Source of the DNA: Terrabacter sp. Root181
Lineage (GTDB): Bacteria; Actinomycetota; Actinomycetes; Actinomycetales; Dermatophilaceae
NCBI RefSeq assembly: GCF_001428505.1
Contig: NZ_LMHU01000007.1
Span: forward strand, 248,133-312,132
Length of the DNA: 64,000 bases
Reading direction: 5' to 3'
In this document: positions 25,770 through 33,993 of the stretch, one piece after another
How positions within the stretch are numbered: the stretch's first letter is position 1
Layout: every line of letters begins with the position of its first letter
Notes under the pieces: model-generated
What the model saw: the letters and a program-made list of their open reading frames with translations, nothing else
The model's database searches: none
Told to the model about the DNA's origin: nothing
Position numbers and translations under genes: made by a program

Positions 25770-27115
25770 CGGATCACCCGACGTTCACGCACACCGAAAC
25801 GGGCACGGCCGAGTCCAGGTGGCGCGAACGCCCGGAATGGGAGCAGGTCGCGCCGGTCCAGCTGGCGACGACCGCGGCTCGTCGGCTCGTCGTCGTCGCG
25901 GCTCACCCCGACGACGAGACGCTCGGCGCGGGTGGCTTGACGGCGCAGGCTGCCCGAGCCGGTCTCGACGTCGTGGTCGTCCTGGTCACGGACGGGGAGG
26001 CATCCCACCCCGAATCCCCCACGTCGGCTCGGGAGGCCCTCGCGCGCCGACGGGTGGAGGAGTCCCGCGCTGCGCTGGCCCGGCTCGCGCCGTCGGGGAC
26101 CCTCGTGCGCCTCGGCGTGCCGGACGGCGCCGTGGTCGACCACGCCACAGAGGTCGTCGACCACCTCGTCGACCTCATCGGTGAGCGCGGTGAGGCCACC
26201 CTCGTCGTCGCGCCCTGGCGGGACGACGGCCACGCGGACCACGACGCGACCGGACGGGCCGCGGGAGTGGCGTGCCGGCGTACCGATGCCCTCTTGTGGG
26301 AGTACCCGATCTGGCTCTGGCACTGGTGCGAGCCCGCGGACGCGCCGTGGGCGCAGCTTCGGACGCTCGCGGTGCCTGCCGACGTGCAGGACGTCAAGCG
26401 AGAGGCCGTCCGCCTCCATCGCACCCAGGTCGCGCCGCTCTCGAACCGGCCGGGTGACGAGACCGTCCTGCACGCTCACATGCTCACCCACTTCGACAGG
26501 TCCTACGAGGTGTTCCTCCCTCTCGACGCACCGTCCGACGACGCCCTCGACGACCTGCACGAGTCGTCGGCCGACCCGTGGAAGGTGCGCACGAGCTGGT
26601 ACGAGAAGCGCAAGCGAGCCGTGACCCTCGCCTCTCTCCCCGGCGAGCGTTACTCCCGGGCGTTGGAGGTCGGCGGCTCCGTGGGCGCACTGGCGGCCGA
26701 GCTGGCCGGACGGGTCGATCACCTCGTCGTCATCGACGAGAGCCGGGCGGCGACGAACGCGGCGCGTTCCTCGCTCGGCTCCCTCGTCGCCGTCGAGGTC
26801 GTGCAGGGCAGCGTCCCCGAGGACTGGCCCGCCGGGCAGTTCGACCTCGTGGTGGTCTCCGAAGTCGGCTACTTCCTGAGCCCCTCGAGGCTGAGGCGGC
26901 TCGTCGTCCGGGTCGAGTCGTGCCTGACGGACGACGGCGCCGTCGTGCTGTGCCACTGGCGCCATCCCGTACGCGGGTGGCCGATGGACGGTCCCGCCGT
27001 GCACAGGCACTGGAGCGAGTGGTCGGACGTCCCCCGCGTTGCCACCCATGTCGAGGACGACTTCCGGCTCGACGTGTTCTCCCGCACCGGGGCGCACCGG
27101 GCGGGGGCGTCGTGA
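25766..27115 (+). CDS. Bifunctional PIG-L-type deacetylase / SAM-dependent methyltransferase
   Basis: Fusion of 449 residues. Residues about 40-240 are a LmbE/PIG-L zinc deacetylase with AAHPDDETLGAGG (metal-binding HPDDE), LVTDGEASHP and the distal metal motif DGHADHDATG. Residues about 265-445 are a class I methyltransferase with the SAM motif ALEVGGSVGALAAELAGR, acidic VVIDES and FDLVVVSEVGYFLSPS. PIG-L enzymes remove N-acetyl groups from GlcNAc conjugates, so the pathway may make a deacetylated, methylated sugar compound (inference). Coupled to both neighbours by 4-base overlaps. Confidence 0.9.
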   Translation: MTDHPTFTHTETGTAESRWRERPEWEQVAPVQLATTAARRLVVVAAHPDDETLGAGGLTAQAARAGLDVVVVLVTDGEASHPESPTSAREALARRRVEESRAALARLAPSGTLVRLGVPDGAVVDHATEVVDHLVDLIGERGEATLVVAPWRDDGHADHDATGRAAGVACRRTDALLWEYPIWLWHWCEPADAPWAQLRTLAVPADVQDVKREAVRLHRTQVAPLSNRPGDETVLHAHMLTHFDRSYEVFLPLDAPSDDALDDLHESSADPWKVRTSWYEKRKRAVTLASLPGERYSRALEVGGSVGALAAELAGRVDHLVVIDESRAATNAARSSLGSLVAVEVVQGSVPEDWPAGQFDLVVVSEVGYFLSPSRLRRLVVRVESCLTDDGAVVLCHWRHPVRGWPMDGPAVHRHWSEWSDVPRVATHVEDDFRLDVFSRTGAHRAGAS

Positions 27116-27840
27116 CGGTCCCGGCGACCCGGCCCCTGAGCCGCGTACACGTGGTCATACCCGCCAACGACGAGGAGGAGCTCCTCCCCGCGGCCCTGCG
27201 CTCCGTCTCCGACGCGGTGGCGCAGCTCGGCCGGTTCAGGCCAGAGATCCACACCAGCGTCACCGTCGTGCTCGATGCCTGCGTCGACGGCTCGCGTCGA
27301 GTGGCCGAACAGTTTCCACAGGTCGCCCTGAGCGAGATCGAGCGACGCTCGGTGGGTGCCGCCCGCGCGCACGGGGTCGTCGTCGCGACGGCCGGTGAGC
27401 CGGCGTCGGAGCTCGACCGTCTCTGGCTGGCCAGCACGGACGCGGACTGCGTGGTGCCGAGTGACTGGCTCGTGCGCCAGGTCGTGCTCGCCGACGTCGG
27501 CGTGGATCTCGTGATCGGCACCGTGGAGCCCGACGACGCCCTGGACTCGGCGACCCTCGCCCGGTGGTGGCGGCTGCACCACCTGCGTGACGGGCACCCG
27601 CACGTCCACGGCGCCAACCTGGGGGTCCGCCTGTCGGCGTATGTCGACTGCGGCGGCTTCGAGCCGGTCGCCGTCCACGAGGACGTCCGTCTCGTCGAGC
27701 GGATTCGGAGATCCGGTGCTGCCTGCCTCGCCTCTTCGGCGGTCCACGTGCGCACCTCCGGTCGGACGCGAGGGCGCACAGCCGGAGGGTTTGCCGACTA
27801 CCTCGGGGCCTTGTCCGAGCAGGAGTCGCTCACCGGGTGA
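27112..27840 (+). CDS. Glycosyltransferase family 2
   Basis: Protein of 242 residues with a GT-A fold: VHVVIPANDEEELLPAALRS at the nucleotide-sugar site, VVLDACVDGSRRVAEQFPQV, the metal-binding acidic motif STDADCVVPSDWL, and GANLGVRLSAYVDCGGFEPV with the acceptor-side acidic VHEDVRLVERIR. No transmembrane helix, so cytosolic. The GTG start overlaps the upstream stop. Last gene of the three-gene cluster. Confidence 0.9.
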   Translation: MTVPATRPLSRVHVVIPANDEEELLPAALRSVSDAVAQLGRFRPEIHTSVTVVLDACVDGSRRVAEQFPQVALSEIERRSVGAARAHGVVVATAGEPASELDRLWLASTDADCVVPSDWLVRQVVLADVGVDLVIGTVEPDDALDSATLARWWRLHHLRDGHPHVHGANLGVRLSAYVDCGGFEPVAVHEDVRLVERIRRSGAACLASSAVHVRTSGRTRGRTAGGFADYLGALSEQESLTG

Positions 27841-27908
27841 CGGCCACGACGTGACACCCGAACCGTCCCCGGTCCATGACGTCAGGGTTCGGCGTACGGG
27901 GCCCGAGT

Positions 27909-27932
27909 GTTGGGCGTCGGCGCACTGGGTAC
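27909..27932 (+). promoter_or_regulatory. Candidate sigma-B/F-type promoter for the hemerythrin gene
   Basis: GTTG (27909-27912), 14-base spacer, GGGTAC (27927-27932). This fits the actinobacterial general-stress pattern GNNT-N14-16-GGGTA, less well than the GTTT form because of the last base. The start codon is 64 bases downstream. Confidence 0.45.
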
Positions 27933-27995
27933 GACAGAGGTGGACGCCCCAGGCGCCCCTCGTCTGCTGCCACGACCCCACTCGAAGGAGTGCCC

Positions 27996-28493
27996 ATGTC
28001 CACCGATGCCATCGTGCTGCTCAAGCAGGACCACCAGGAGGTGCGCCAGCAGTTCCGCGCCTTCCGCAAGCCCGACCAGACTCCGGTCCAGAAGCAGAAG
28101 ATCGTCGACACGATCCTCGAGCTGCTCACCGTGCACACGTACATCGAGAACGAGGTCATGTACCCGCGGGTCCGCGAGCTGCTGCCCGACCTCGAGGACG
28201 ACGTGCTCGAGTCCTACGAGGAGCACCACGTCGCCGACGTGCTCTGCATGGAGCTCGCCGCGATGGACGCCACCGACGAGCGCTTCGACGCCAAGACGAC
28301 CGTGCTGATCGAGAACGTCGAGCACCACATGTCCGAGGAGGAGCAGGACTGGTTCCCCAAGGTGCGCGAGGGGCTCGGTCGCAAGCAGCTGCAGGGGCTC
28401 GGCGAGGAGCTGCTCGAGGCGAAGAAGGCGGCGCCACGTCGGCCCGAGCAGCCGAGCGCGATGAAGAAGGCTGTGGACGCGGTCATCTCCTGA
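27996..28493 (+). CDS. Hemerythrin-domain protein
   Basis: Helical protein of 165 residues with a four-helix bundle and the His/Glu pattern of a non-haem di-iron oxygen or NO-binding site: LKQDHQEVRQQFR, HTYIENEVMYPRV, YEEHHVADVL and ENVEHHMSEEEQDWFP. The C-terminus is a Lys/Pro tail. AAGGAG precedes the ATG. Related actinobacterial proteins belong to stress regulons; roles suggested are iron, oxygen or NO sensing or protection. Followed after 47 bases by a Cys-rich peptide gene, probably co-transcribed. Confidence 0.93.
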   Translation: MSTDAIVLLKQDHQEVRQQFRAFRKPDQTPVQKQKIVDTILELLTVHTYIENEVMYPRVRELLPDLEDDVLESYEEHHVADVLCMELAAMDATDERFDAKTTVLIENVEHHMSEEEQDWFPKVREGLGRKQLQGLGEELLEAKKAAPRRPEQPSAMKKAVDAVIS

Positions 28494-28540
28494 CGGGCGC
28501 CGTCCACGACACGATCACGACATCTCCGAAGGAGACCGCC

Positions 28541-28681
28541 ATGAGTGGCCAGATCCCTGCCGTCCCCATCGAGACGGAGCCGCAGAGCCCGTGCGACTGC
28601 GAGAACTGCCCGGACGGCTGTACCTGTGACACGTGCGCCTGCGGGGACTGCACCTGCTCGAGCTGCAGCCATTCCGCCTGA
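28541..28681 (+). CDS. Cysteine-rich metallothionein-like peptide (46 aa)
   Basis: ATG at 28541 with GAAGGAG upstream. The 46 residues have 10 Cys crowded into the last 30: CDCENCPDGCTCDTCACGDC then TCSSCSHSA. Repeated CxC and CxxC motifs plus Asp/Glu suggest binding of soft metals (Zn, Cu, Cd); no secretion signal. A second CxxC protein lies at 30118. The intact frame, ribosome site and position after the hemerythrin gene support a real gene. Confidence 0.8.
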   Translation: MSGQIPAVPIETEPQSPCDCENCPDGCTCDTCACGDCTCSSCSHSA

Positions 28682-28826
28682 CGCCCCTCCGCTGCGGACC
28701 GGGCGGCGCCAGGAGGCGAGACCCACACATCACTCCGGCGCGGGCCTCGCTCTCCGCACCCGCGTCTCGCCGGCATCGTCCACACGCGGCCGCCGAACGC
28801 GTCGCCGGGACTTCTCACACGGCTGG

Positions 28827-29153
28827 TTACGCCAAAGACTCCTCGGAGCTCTGGCGCTGCCGGCGGGCGGCCAGCTCGGCCAGTAGCACCCGCTCACGCC
28901 GACGCAAGGCCGCCTCACGGCTGACCTGGCCGGGAAGGGGCCGCGGACCAGCGTGGTGTGCGTCCTCGCGCAGCCGGTCCTCGACCCGTGTGAGCTCGGC
29001 TACCAGCTCCCGGACGGTGAGCTGTGTGAGGGAGTGGGAGTCATCGGCGATCGCGTCGTGCGCATACCCGCTCCCGGCGGGCACAAACGCCTCGCCTGGC
29101 TTGTCGACGACGGACGACCGGGCAGCCCGACGCGGCGTCAGCCTGCATGTCAT
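28827..29153 (-). CDS. Hypothetical helical protein
   Basis: Protein of 108 residues from ATG 29153; longer starts exist. The body reads LTQLTVRELVAELTRVEDRL, then helix REAALRRRERVLLAELAARR and a Gln/Ser-rich end: two amphipathic helices likely forming a coiled-coil hairpin, like other small unknown actinobacterial proteins. The gap 28682-28826 holds nothing else evident. Confidence 0.5.
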   Translation of the reverse strand: MTCRLTPRRAARSSVVDKPGEAFVPAGSGYAHDAIADDSHSLTQLTVRELVAELTRVEDRLREDAHHAGPRPLPGQVSREAALRRRERVLLAELAARRQRQSSEESLA

Positions 29154-29279
29154 CGGGCTCAACGCCCCGCGCGCTGGGTGTGTTGTAGCCCGCGCTAGTA
29201 GTGGCACGGTTCAAGGGTCAGAGCGGTCCAACACAGCGCCGACTCCGTCATCCCGTCCCAGGGGAGATGAGTCATGGCG

Positions 29280-29909
29280 TAGCCGACTAACCGCCCGCGA
29301 CGTGTCTTCACCGAACGCGACGTGCAGACATCCGTCCTCTTCGACCGCCTCTTCAGCGCACGCGACGACTCCGAGCGTGAGAGCGTCGTCGCGCAGATCG
29401 TCACCCCCTACCTCGACCAGTGCACGACGATGGCCGGCCGCTACGACGGCCAGCCCGCCTGCGGTGGTGCGCGAGGAGCTCGAGCAGGGACTGGGTGCAA
29501 CCCCGTCGGAGGACGATCTCGCCGCGGCCGTCGACGCGTCGGTCGACGAGCTGCGAGAGGTTTGCACGTGCGACGACCGCGTTCCCCCCGCTGTCGATCG
29601 ACTGCTCACCGGTGGACGACGACCGTCCGAGCCTCGCCACCGTTCTCTCGCGCCCGGACGGCGAGCTCGAGCGCGCGGAGGACCGAGCCGACCTCGCCGG
29701 CGCCCTCACCGTGCTGGACGACGACGACCGCGAGCTGCTGCTCCTGCGTTACGTCGACGGCCTGACTGAAACGCGAGATCGGCGAGCTGCGTGGGGTGAG
29801 CCAGATGCACGTGTCCCGCTGCCTGCGACGCATCGTGGCGGGCCTGCACGAGCACATCGCCGGTGAGGCGCACACCGGTATCCCGAACGAGCTGAGCTCC
29901 GCCTCCTGA
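29280..29909 (+). pseudogene. Sigma-B/F-type (SigF) sigma-factor pseudogene with several frameshifts
   Basis: Pieces of one sigma-70 family protein occur in order in different frames. Near 29322: TSVLFDRLFSARDDSERESV and IVTPYLDQC (region 1.2/2 start). From about 29460: VVREELEQGLGATPSEDDLA with VDASVDELREV. From about 29605: DDDRPSLATVLSRPDGELER and ALTVLDDDDRELLLLRYVDG (region 4). From about 29770: REIGELRGVSQMHVSRCLRR and IVAGLHEHI to the stop. At least three shifts plus loss of most of region 2-3 rule out a working product. Confidence 0.8.
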
Positions 29910-30052
29910 CGCGCCCGGCGCATGACCAGCGGCTCACCGAGACGACCATGGCGGGGACGCAGGTTCGCGCTCCCGGTGACCGTCGTCTTCGCGTCTGTCA
30001 GCGCCACGTCCTGGAAGGTCTCGCAACGACGGCCCGTCAGGGCTGAGTGCGC

Positions 30053-30078
30053 GTTTCGAAGCGTCCGGGTGGGGGTAC
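30053..30078 (+). promoter_or_regulatory. Sigma-B/F-type promoter for the metallothionein-like gene
   Basis: GTTT (30053-30056), 16-base spacer, GGGTAC (30073-30078): an exact match to the general-stress promoter form GTTT-N15-16-GGGTAY. The start codon is 39 bases after the -10 element, leaving a normal leader with AAGGAG. Confidence 0.65.
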
Positions 30079-30117
30079 CGGCCGAGAGAGACACCGGCTC
30101 ACGAAGGAGTGGACACC

Positions 30118-30363
30118 ATGGGCGTGTGCGACCTGTGCGGCAACGACTACGACCGCAGCTTCACGATCACCCGGGGCGACCGCTCCCGGACCTACGACAG
30201 CCTGGAGTGCGCGGTCACCGACTGGGCGCCCGCCTGCGGACACTGCGGGTGCCGCGTCCTGGGCCATGGGGTGGAGAAGGGCGGAGTCGTGTTCTGCTGC
30301 TCCCACTGCGCTGAGTCCCCGGTGCACGCCACGCGGACCGACCGCCCCGCCACCGGGCCGTGA
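30118..30363 (+). CDS. Metallothionein-like zinc protein
   Basis: Protein of 81 residues; ATG 30118 chosen over the GTG at 30109 because AAGGAG sits 8 bases before it. Cys groups: CDLCGNDYDRSF at the N-terminus, then DSLECAVTDWAPACGHCGCR and FCCSHCAE. The second half resembles bacterial SmtA-type metallothioneins (C-x2-C-x-C plus a CCxxC end). Likely binds zinc or other metals in the cytoplasm. A perfect stress promoter lies upstream and a perfect hairpin after it. Confidence 0.85.
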   Translation: MGVCDLCGNDYDRSFTITRGDRSRTYDSLECAVTDWAPACGHCGCRVLGHGVEKGGVVFCCSHCAESPVHATRTDRPATGP

Positions 30364-30409
30364 GACGTCACCGATGACGGTGCTCGTGGACCGTTCCTGA
30401 GCTGACACG

Positions 30410-30443
30410 CTGATGGACCCGACCGTGTGGTCGGGTCCATCAG
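30410..30443. terminator. Perfect hairpin between convergent genes
   Basis: 15-bp inverted repeat (30410-30424 with 30429-30443) around a 4-base loop GTGT. It separates the metallothionein-like gene (plus) from the DUF3618 operon (minus) and probably ends both. Confidence 0.8.
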
Positions 30444-30516
30444 TGCACGTGGCACGAAGTGGGGCCGGCCCACGAGTCTCGGCCGGCCTCTCACGTCGGC
30501 TGAGCGTCCGGGACGG

Positions 30517-31131
30517 TCAGCCCTGTGACTGGTTCCTGACGCTCCCGGCGGAGTCGGACACGCTCTCCCGCACGTCCGTCGCTGCCTGCTGCCCTTCCGC
30601 TTTGACGTCCTGGGCTGCTGACTGCGCCGTCTCCTTCACCGACTGGACGGCGTCCTGCGCAGGCTCCTTGAGGTGCTCCGCAGATTCGCTCGCCACGTCC
30701 TTGGCCACGGCCTGTGCCTGCTGCACCACAGGCTCGGCCTTGTCCTTGACCGTCTGGGCGAGCTGGCGCTCCTTCTCGGAGGCGGGCAGGAGCGAGCCGA
30801 GGAGCCACCCGGCCCCCAGCGCGATGAGGCCGGCCGCCAGGGGGTTGCCCTGCGTCTTGCTCTGGACCGTCTGACTTGCCTGGCTGGCGGCATCCCCGAC
30901 GCTGTGGGACATGTCTGTGGTCCGGTCTCCCGCCTCGGACGCGGACCCCATGACGCGGTCCCGCACGGCGCTGGCTCGTCCCTTGACCTTCTCGGCCTGC
31001 CGGTGCGCGACATGTCCCGGGCTGACGGACTCACCGAGGGCGTTGACGTCGCGGCTCAGCTCCTCACGGGTCCGTTCGATGTCTGCCCGGATCGCGTCCG
31101 GGTCGTTGGAGGTCTGGTAGTTGGTGCTCAT
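30517..31131 (-). CDS. DUF3618-type envelope stress protein
   Basis: Protein of 204 residues. The N-terminal signature DPDAIRADIERTREELSRDV (about residues 11-30) defines the family. A single helix follows near the middle (NPLAAGLIALGAGWLLGSLL), then a long Ala/Gln/Glu-rich coiled-coil tail with repeated VKETAQSAA-type units. Last of three minus-strand genes, its ATG overlapping the holin-like stop (ATGA). Probably a membrane-anchored protein of the envelope stress response. Confidence 0.9.
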   Translation of the reverse strand: MSTNYQTSNDPDAIRADIERTREELSRDVNALGESVSPGHVAHRQAEKVKGRASAVRDRVMGSASEAGDRTTDMSHSVGDAASQASQTVQSKTQGNPLAAGLIALGAGWLLGSLLPASEKERQLAQTVKDKAEPVVQQAQAVAKDVASESAEHLKEPAQDAVQSVKETAQSAAQDVKAEGQQAATDVRESVSDSAGSVRNQSQG

Positions 31132-31718
31132 CGTTCCTCGTTTCCCTTCAGCGCCTCCGGGACCCGCTTGGCGGTCTCCATCGTGCGCGGCAGTCCTTGG
31201 ATTTCCTTGGTGGTGCGTCGTCCCATCGCCGCAAGGACCGCGGCGATGACGGCCCACACGGCCATGACGATGACGGCGGCCCAGCCACGGCTGTCGAGGG
31301 CTCGAGACAGCCACTCCCACACCGCGACCGAGAGGAAGAGCAGCGCCATCCAGCCCGCGAGGGCAGCACCGCCGAACATGCCGGCGGCCTTGCCGGCGCG
31401 CGTCGTGGACTCCCGGACCTCGGCCTTGGCCAGCTCCACCTCCTGGCGCAGCAGGGTGCTGAGCCCTTCGCTGATGTCGGCAACCAGCTCCCCGATGGAG
31501 GCGTGCTCCGCCTTGTCCTGGGAGCTCTCGTACGAACTGTCGTACGAACTGTCGTGCCGACCCGCGGAACTGGCGTATGCCGTGCCGGCCGGCTGACCTC
31601 TCCCGGACGGGTCCGTGGTGGTGACCGCCGGGTCGGCCCCGGCATACGGGCCGGCCGCGGGTGCCCCGGGGGTGGCCGCAGCAGCCCTTCCGGTGGTGCC
31701 TTCAGGCCAGCTGCTCAT
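31128..31718 (-). CDS. Phage holin-like (Actinobacteriophage holin/DUF1469) family protein
   Basis: Protein of 196 residues. A low-complexity N-terminus (Ala/Pro/Ser, with the Tyr repeat DSSYDSSYESS coded by two 12-bp direct repeats near 31530) precedes the family domain: ISEGLSTLLRQEVELAKAEV, then two membrane helices (GGAALAGWMALLFLSVAVW and WAAVIVMAVWAVIAAVLAA). Despite the name such proteins are chromosomal envelope-stress genes, not lysis proteins. It overlaps the DUF3618 gene by 4 bases and the upstream gene by 1. Confidence 0.88.
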   Translation of the reverse strand: MSSWPEGTTGRAAAATPGAPAAGPYAGADPAVTTTDPSGRGQPAGTAYASSAGRHDSSYDSSYESSQDKAEHASIGELVADISEGLSTLLRQEVELAKAEVRESTTRAGKAAGMFGGAALAGWMALLFLSVAVWEWLSRALDSRGWAAVIVMAVWAVIAAVLAAMGRRTTKEIQGLPRTMETAKRVPEALKGNEER

Positions 31719-32536
31719 CAGAGCACCCCGCTCCGGCCTTCGGTGAGGTCCCCGTCGATCGGGTCGGACGCCACGCCCCCCGTCATCGGGGTCACGGCGT
31801 GCGTGTCACTGTCGCGCACGCCCACCGTGTAGGGCTCGCTCCGCACGGGAGACTCGGACGGTGGCACCGTTGCCGGCGCAGGACCTCCCGTGCCGAGCGG
31901 CGTCGTCGCGGGACCGGCACTGCTCGCCGACCGCAGCGACGCCGGGGTGCCGGAGCTGCCACTGCCGTCGCCGGTCAGCCCACGGGTCAGTCGTCCCCCG
32001 ACGACGCCGAGCACCGCAGCGCCGAGCAGGAAGGCGCCGGGCCGACGCCGCGCGAGGGAGCGCAGCTCCTCGATCATGTCCCCCGGCTGGCGGTTCTCGA
32101 TCCAGTCGGCGGCGGAGCTCGCGCGGTGAGCCGCCTGTCCCACGACCTCCCCTGCGACACCCGGCTGCGAGGAGCTCGAGGCCATCTGACGCAACTCGTC
32201 CGCGAGCGACCGGAGTCCACCCACGGCGCGCTGTCCCTGGGACGATGCCTGGTCGTCGAGCTCACCGCGTACCTGCTCGAAGAGCTGGCGCAGCTGGGTG
32301 GTGGCCTCCGACATGACGTCCTTGGCGCCCGAGGCGGCGGTCTCCGCGACGTGCCGGCTGCTGTCTGCCGCATCGGACGCGACGGACTTCGCCTCGGTCC
32401 CCACAGTCGTGCCGCCATTGGCGCCCTGCGACGGGGACGTCGAGGCCGAGGTGTAGTAGCTGTCCCCGGTCGAGGACGATCCCGGGCCGACGGTCACGTC
32501 GTCGGGCACGGTCGTCTCGTACGGTCGTTCGGTCAT
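31718..32536 (-). CDS. Stress-operon protein with one membrane segment
   Basis: Protein of 272 residues from ATG 32536 (GGAAGGAAC upstream). It starts MTERPYETTVPDDVTVG, contains amphipathic helices with repeated SxADEL/LRQLFEQVRGEL-type segments, then WIENRQPGDMIEELRSLARR and a short hydrophobic stretch (GAFLLGAAVLGVVGGRL), and ends in a disordered Ser/Pro/Gly tail. Family found with DUF3618 and holin-like genes; function unknown. First gene of the operon. A related start fragment occurs at 50808. Confidence 0.8.
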   Translation of the reverse strand: MTERPYETTVPDDVTVGPGSSSTGDSYYTSASTSPSQGANGGTTVGTEAKSVASDAADSSRHVAETAASGAKDVMSEATTQLRQLFEQVRGELDDQASSQGQRAVGGLRSLADELRQMASSSSQPGVAGEVVGQAAHRASSAADWIENRQPGDMIEELRSLARRRPGAFLLGAAVLGVVGGRLTRGLTGDGSGSSGTPASLRSASSAGPATTPLGTGGPAPATVPPSESPVRSEPYTVGVRDSDTHAVTPMTGGVASDPIDGDLTEGRSGVL

Positions 32537-32616
32537 GGTCTGTTCCTTCCGTGGTCGCACGTCCGGGCATGCCCCTGTCTCGAGCCGCCCGCCGAGCTGG
32601 TGTTGCTAGTCACCGG

Positions 32617-32641
32617 GTACCCAGCCGGAGAACGTCCAAGC
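32617..32641 (-). promoter_or_regulatory. Candidate stress-type promoter of the DUF3618 operon
   Basis: On the minus strand GCTT (32641-32638), 15-base spacer, GGGTAC (32622-32617), fitting GNNT-N14-16-GGGTA. It lies 81 bases upstream of the first gene. The stretch 32537-32833 otherwise holds no gene; a plus-strand GGGTAT near 32677 has no target. Confidence 0.45.
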
Positions 32642-32833
32642 AGGTCCGACACAACTGGGTGTGACGGTGCGAGAACGGGTATGGCATGTGGTTACATGCT
32701 GTGACCCCAAGCGTTTTGGCGTCCTCCAGCACCGAGCCACCAGCCACGTGAGCGCATGTCGAAGAGGCCTGCGCGACCCTGCTCTCGTCGCCCCCGCTCC
32801 TCGCCCGAGGACGACGATCGTCCGGTGACCGAG

Positions 32834-33514
32834 CTAGACCTGCTTCCGGACGCCGGCCTCGTGGGCCACGGTGGCGAGCTCCTCACGCGTCGACGCCGTC
32901 ATCGTGTCGGCGCCGGGTCCACGTCGTCCGACAGGCAGCACGGTCACGTGCTGCACGTCCTCGAGCTCGAAGGCCAGAGCGGCATACGCCGCGAGGAGGC
33001 CGAGGGCCACACCGAGCCAACCGGCGCCGGTGAGCCAGACGGGCGAGCCGGTCAGCTGACCGACGCCGGTGACGGCGAAGCGGGCGGCGCTCAGTCCCAT
33101 GACGGACAGACCCGCCAGCTTGCCCGTCGCAGCCACCGTGGGCACGACCATCGCCACGGCCGAGCACACGAGCAGCACCCCGAGGGCTGGTGACGTCGCA
33201 CCGGGCGGCGCGCCGAGCATCGTGAAGCCCACGGCCGCCCACGTGCCGGCCAGGACGCCCATGCCCGTCCCCGCCACCGGGTCTCGCGCCAGGAAGCCGA
33301 GGACGCTGGCAATGGCCTGGAGCGGCACGGTGAGCACGAGCACGCCGAGCGCGACGACATGGCCCTGCTCGGGTCCGATCACGCCGAGCTGGAGCATCGC
33401 GACCGTGGTCGTGGCGACCATGAGCGCGAGGAAGCCGAGCGGGAGCGGGTTGCCGACCGGCCGCACGACGACGCGGGTCTGGATCTCGTCCGGGGCCGCG
33501 GTCCGGGTGCTCAT
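32834..33514 (-). CDS. Membrane protein, GPR1/FUN34/YaaH (acetate transporter)-like
   Basis: Protein of 226 residues with six hydrophobic segments. The start VVRPVGNPLPLGFLALMVAT resembles the NPxPLGL signature of the acetate/succinate transporter family; the rest is helix-rich (LAGTWAAVGFTMLGAPPGAT, AALAFELEDV). The cytosolic C-terminus is polar. The ATG at 33514 overlaps the upstream stop (ATGA), making it the third gene of an operon with the molybdopterin enzyme. Acetate uptake is not proven. Confidence 0.75.
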   Translation of the reverse strand: MSTRTAAPDEIQTRVVVRPVGNPLPLGFLALMVATTTVAMLQLGVIGPEQGHVVALGVLVLTVPLQAIASVLGFLARDPVAGTGMGVLAGTWAAVGFTMLGAPPGATSPALGVLLVCSAVAMVVPTVAATGKLAGLSVMGLSAARFAVTGVGQLTGSPVWLTGAGWLGVALGLLAAYAALAFELEDVQHVTVLPVGRRGPGADTMTASTREELATVAHEAGVRKQV

Positions 33515-33993
33515 ACGACCAGAGCCTGCGTCGAGGACTCCTTGATCTTGGCGTTGGCCCACGTGGCCTGCCGCTTCGTCTCCGCCTGGCAGCGCGTCGC
33601 CAGCTCGAGGAGCTCGTCGTGGACGATCGCCTGGGCGGCCTGGCCGATCATCTCCCAGTCGGTCAACACGCTCGACGCCCGGAGGTAGACGTCGCGCAGG
33701 TCACGGACCATGACCAGCTCACTCTCAGGAGACCTGCCACCGCGCTCCGACATCCAGCGACGTGCCTCCTCGACGAGGGTCGGCGTCCCGTCCGGCGTCG
33801 GGTCCAGGTTCTCGCCGAATGATCCTGCGATGGCGGCGATCTCGCGCACGTGGCGCGAGGACCACTCGGCCAGGTGCACACCCATCTGGTGGACCTCGTG
33901 GTCAGCCCGGTGCTCATCGGCCACGCGCAACAGCGTGCGCGCCAGCTCGTTCTCGTCATGGTGCAGGTCGCGGAGGACCGTGCCGATCCTCAT
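33511..33993 (-). CDS. Helical hypothetical protein (rubrerythrin/ferritin-like?)
   Basis: Protein of 160 residues predicted all-helical, with HHDENELARTLLRVADEHRA, VHLAEWSSRHVREIAAIAGS and MIGQAAQAIVHDELLELATR. The spaced Glu/His residues would suit a ferritin-like metal site, but no defined motif can be confirmed. It sits between the molybdopterin enzyme and the transporter with 4-base overlaps on both sides, so it is probably an accessory protein of that enzyme. Confidence 0.65.
   Translation of the reverse strand: MRIGTVLRDLHHDENELARTLLRVADEHRADHEVHQMGVHLAEWSSRHVREIAAIAGSFGENLDPTPDGTPTLVEEARRWMSERGGRSPESELVMVRDLRDVYLRASSVLTDWEMIGQAAQAIVHDELLELATRCQAETKRQATWANAKIKESSTQALVV

Noticed and set aside
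31128-31718. Prophage signal from the holin-like gene
   Set aside because: No other phage genes; this family is a chromosomal envelope-stress component next to DUF3618 in actinobacteria.
32671-32682. Plus-strand GGGTAT near 32677 as a stress promoter
   Set aside because: No plus-strand gene follows within range.
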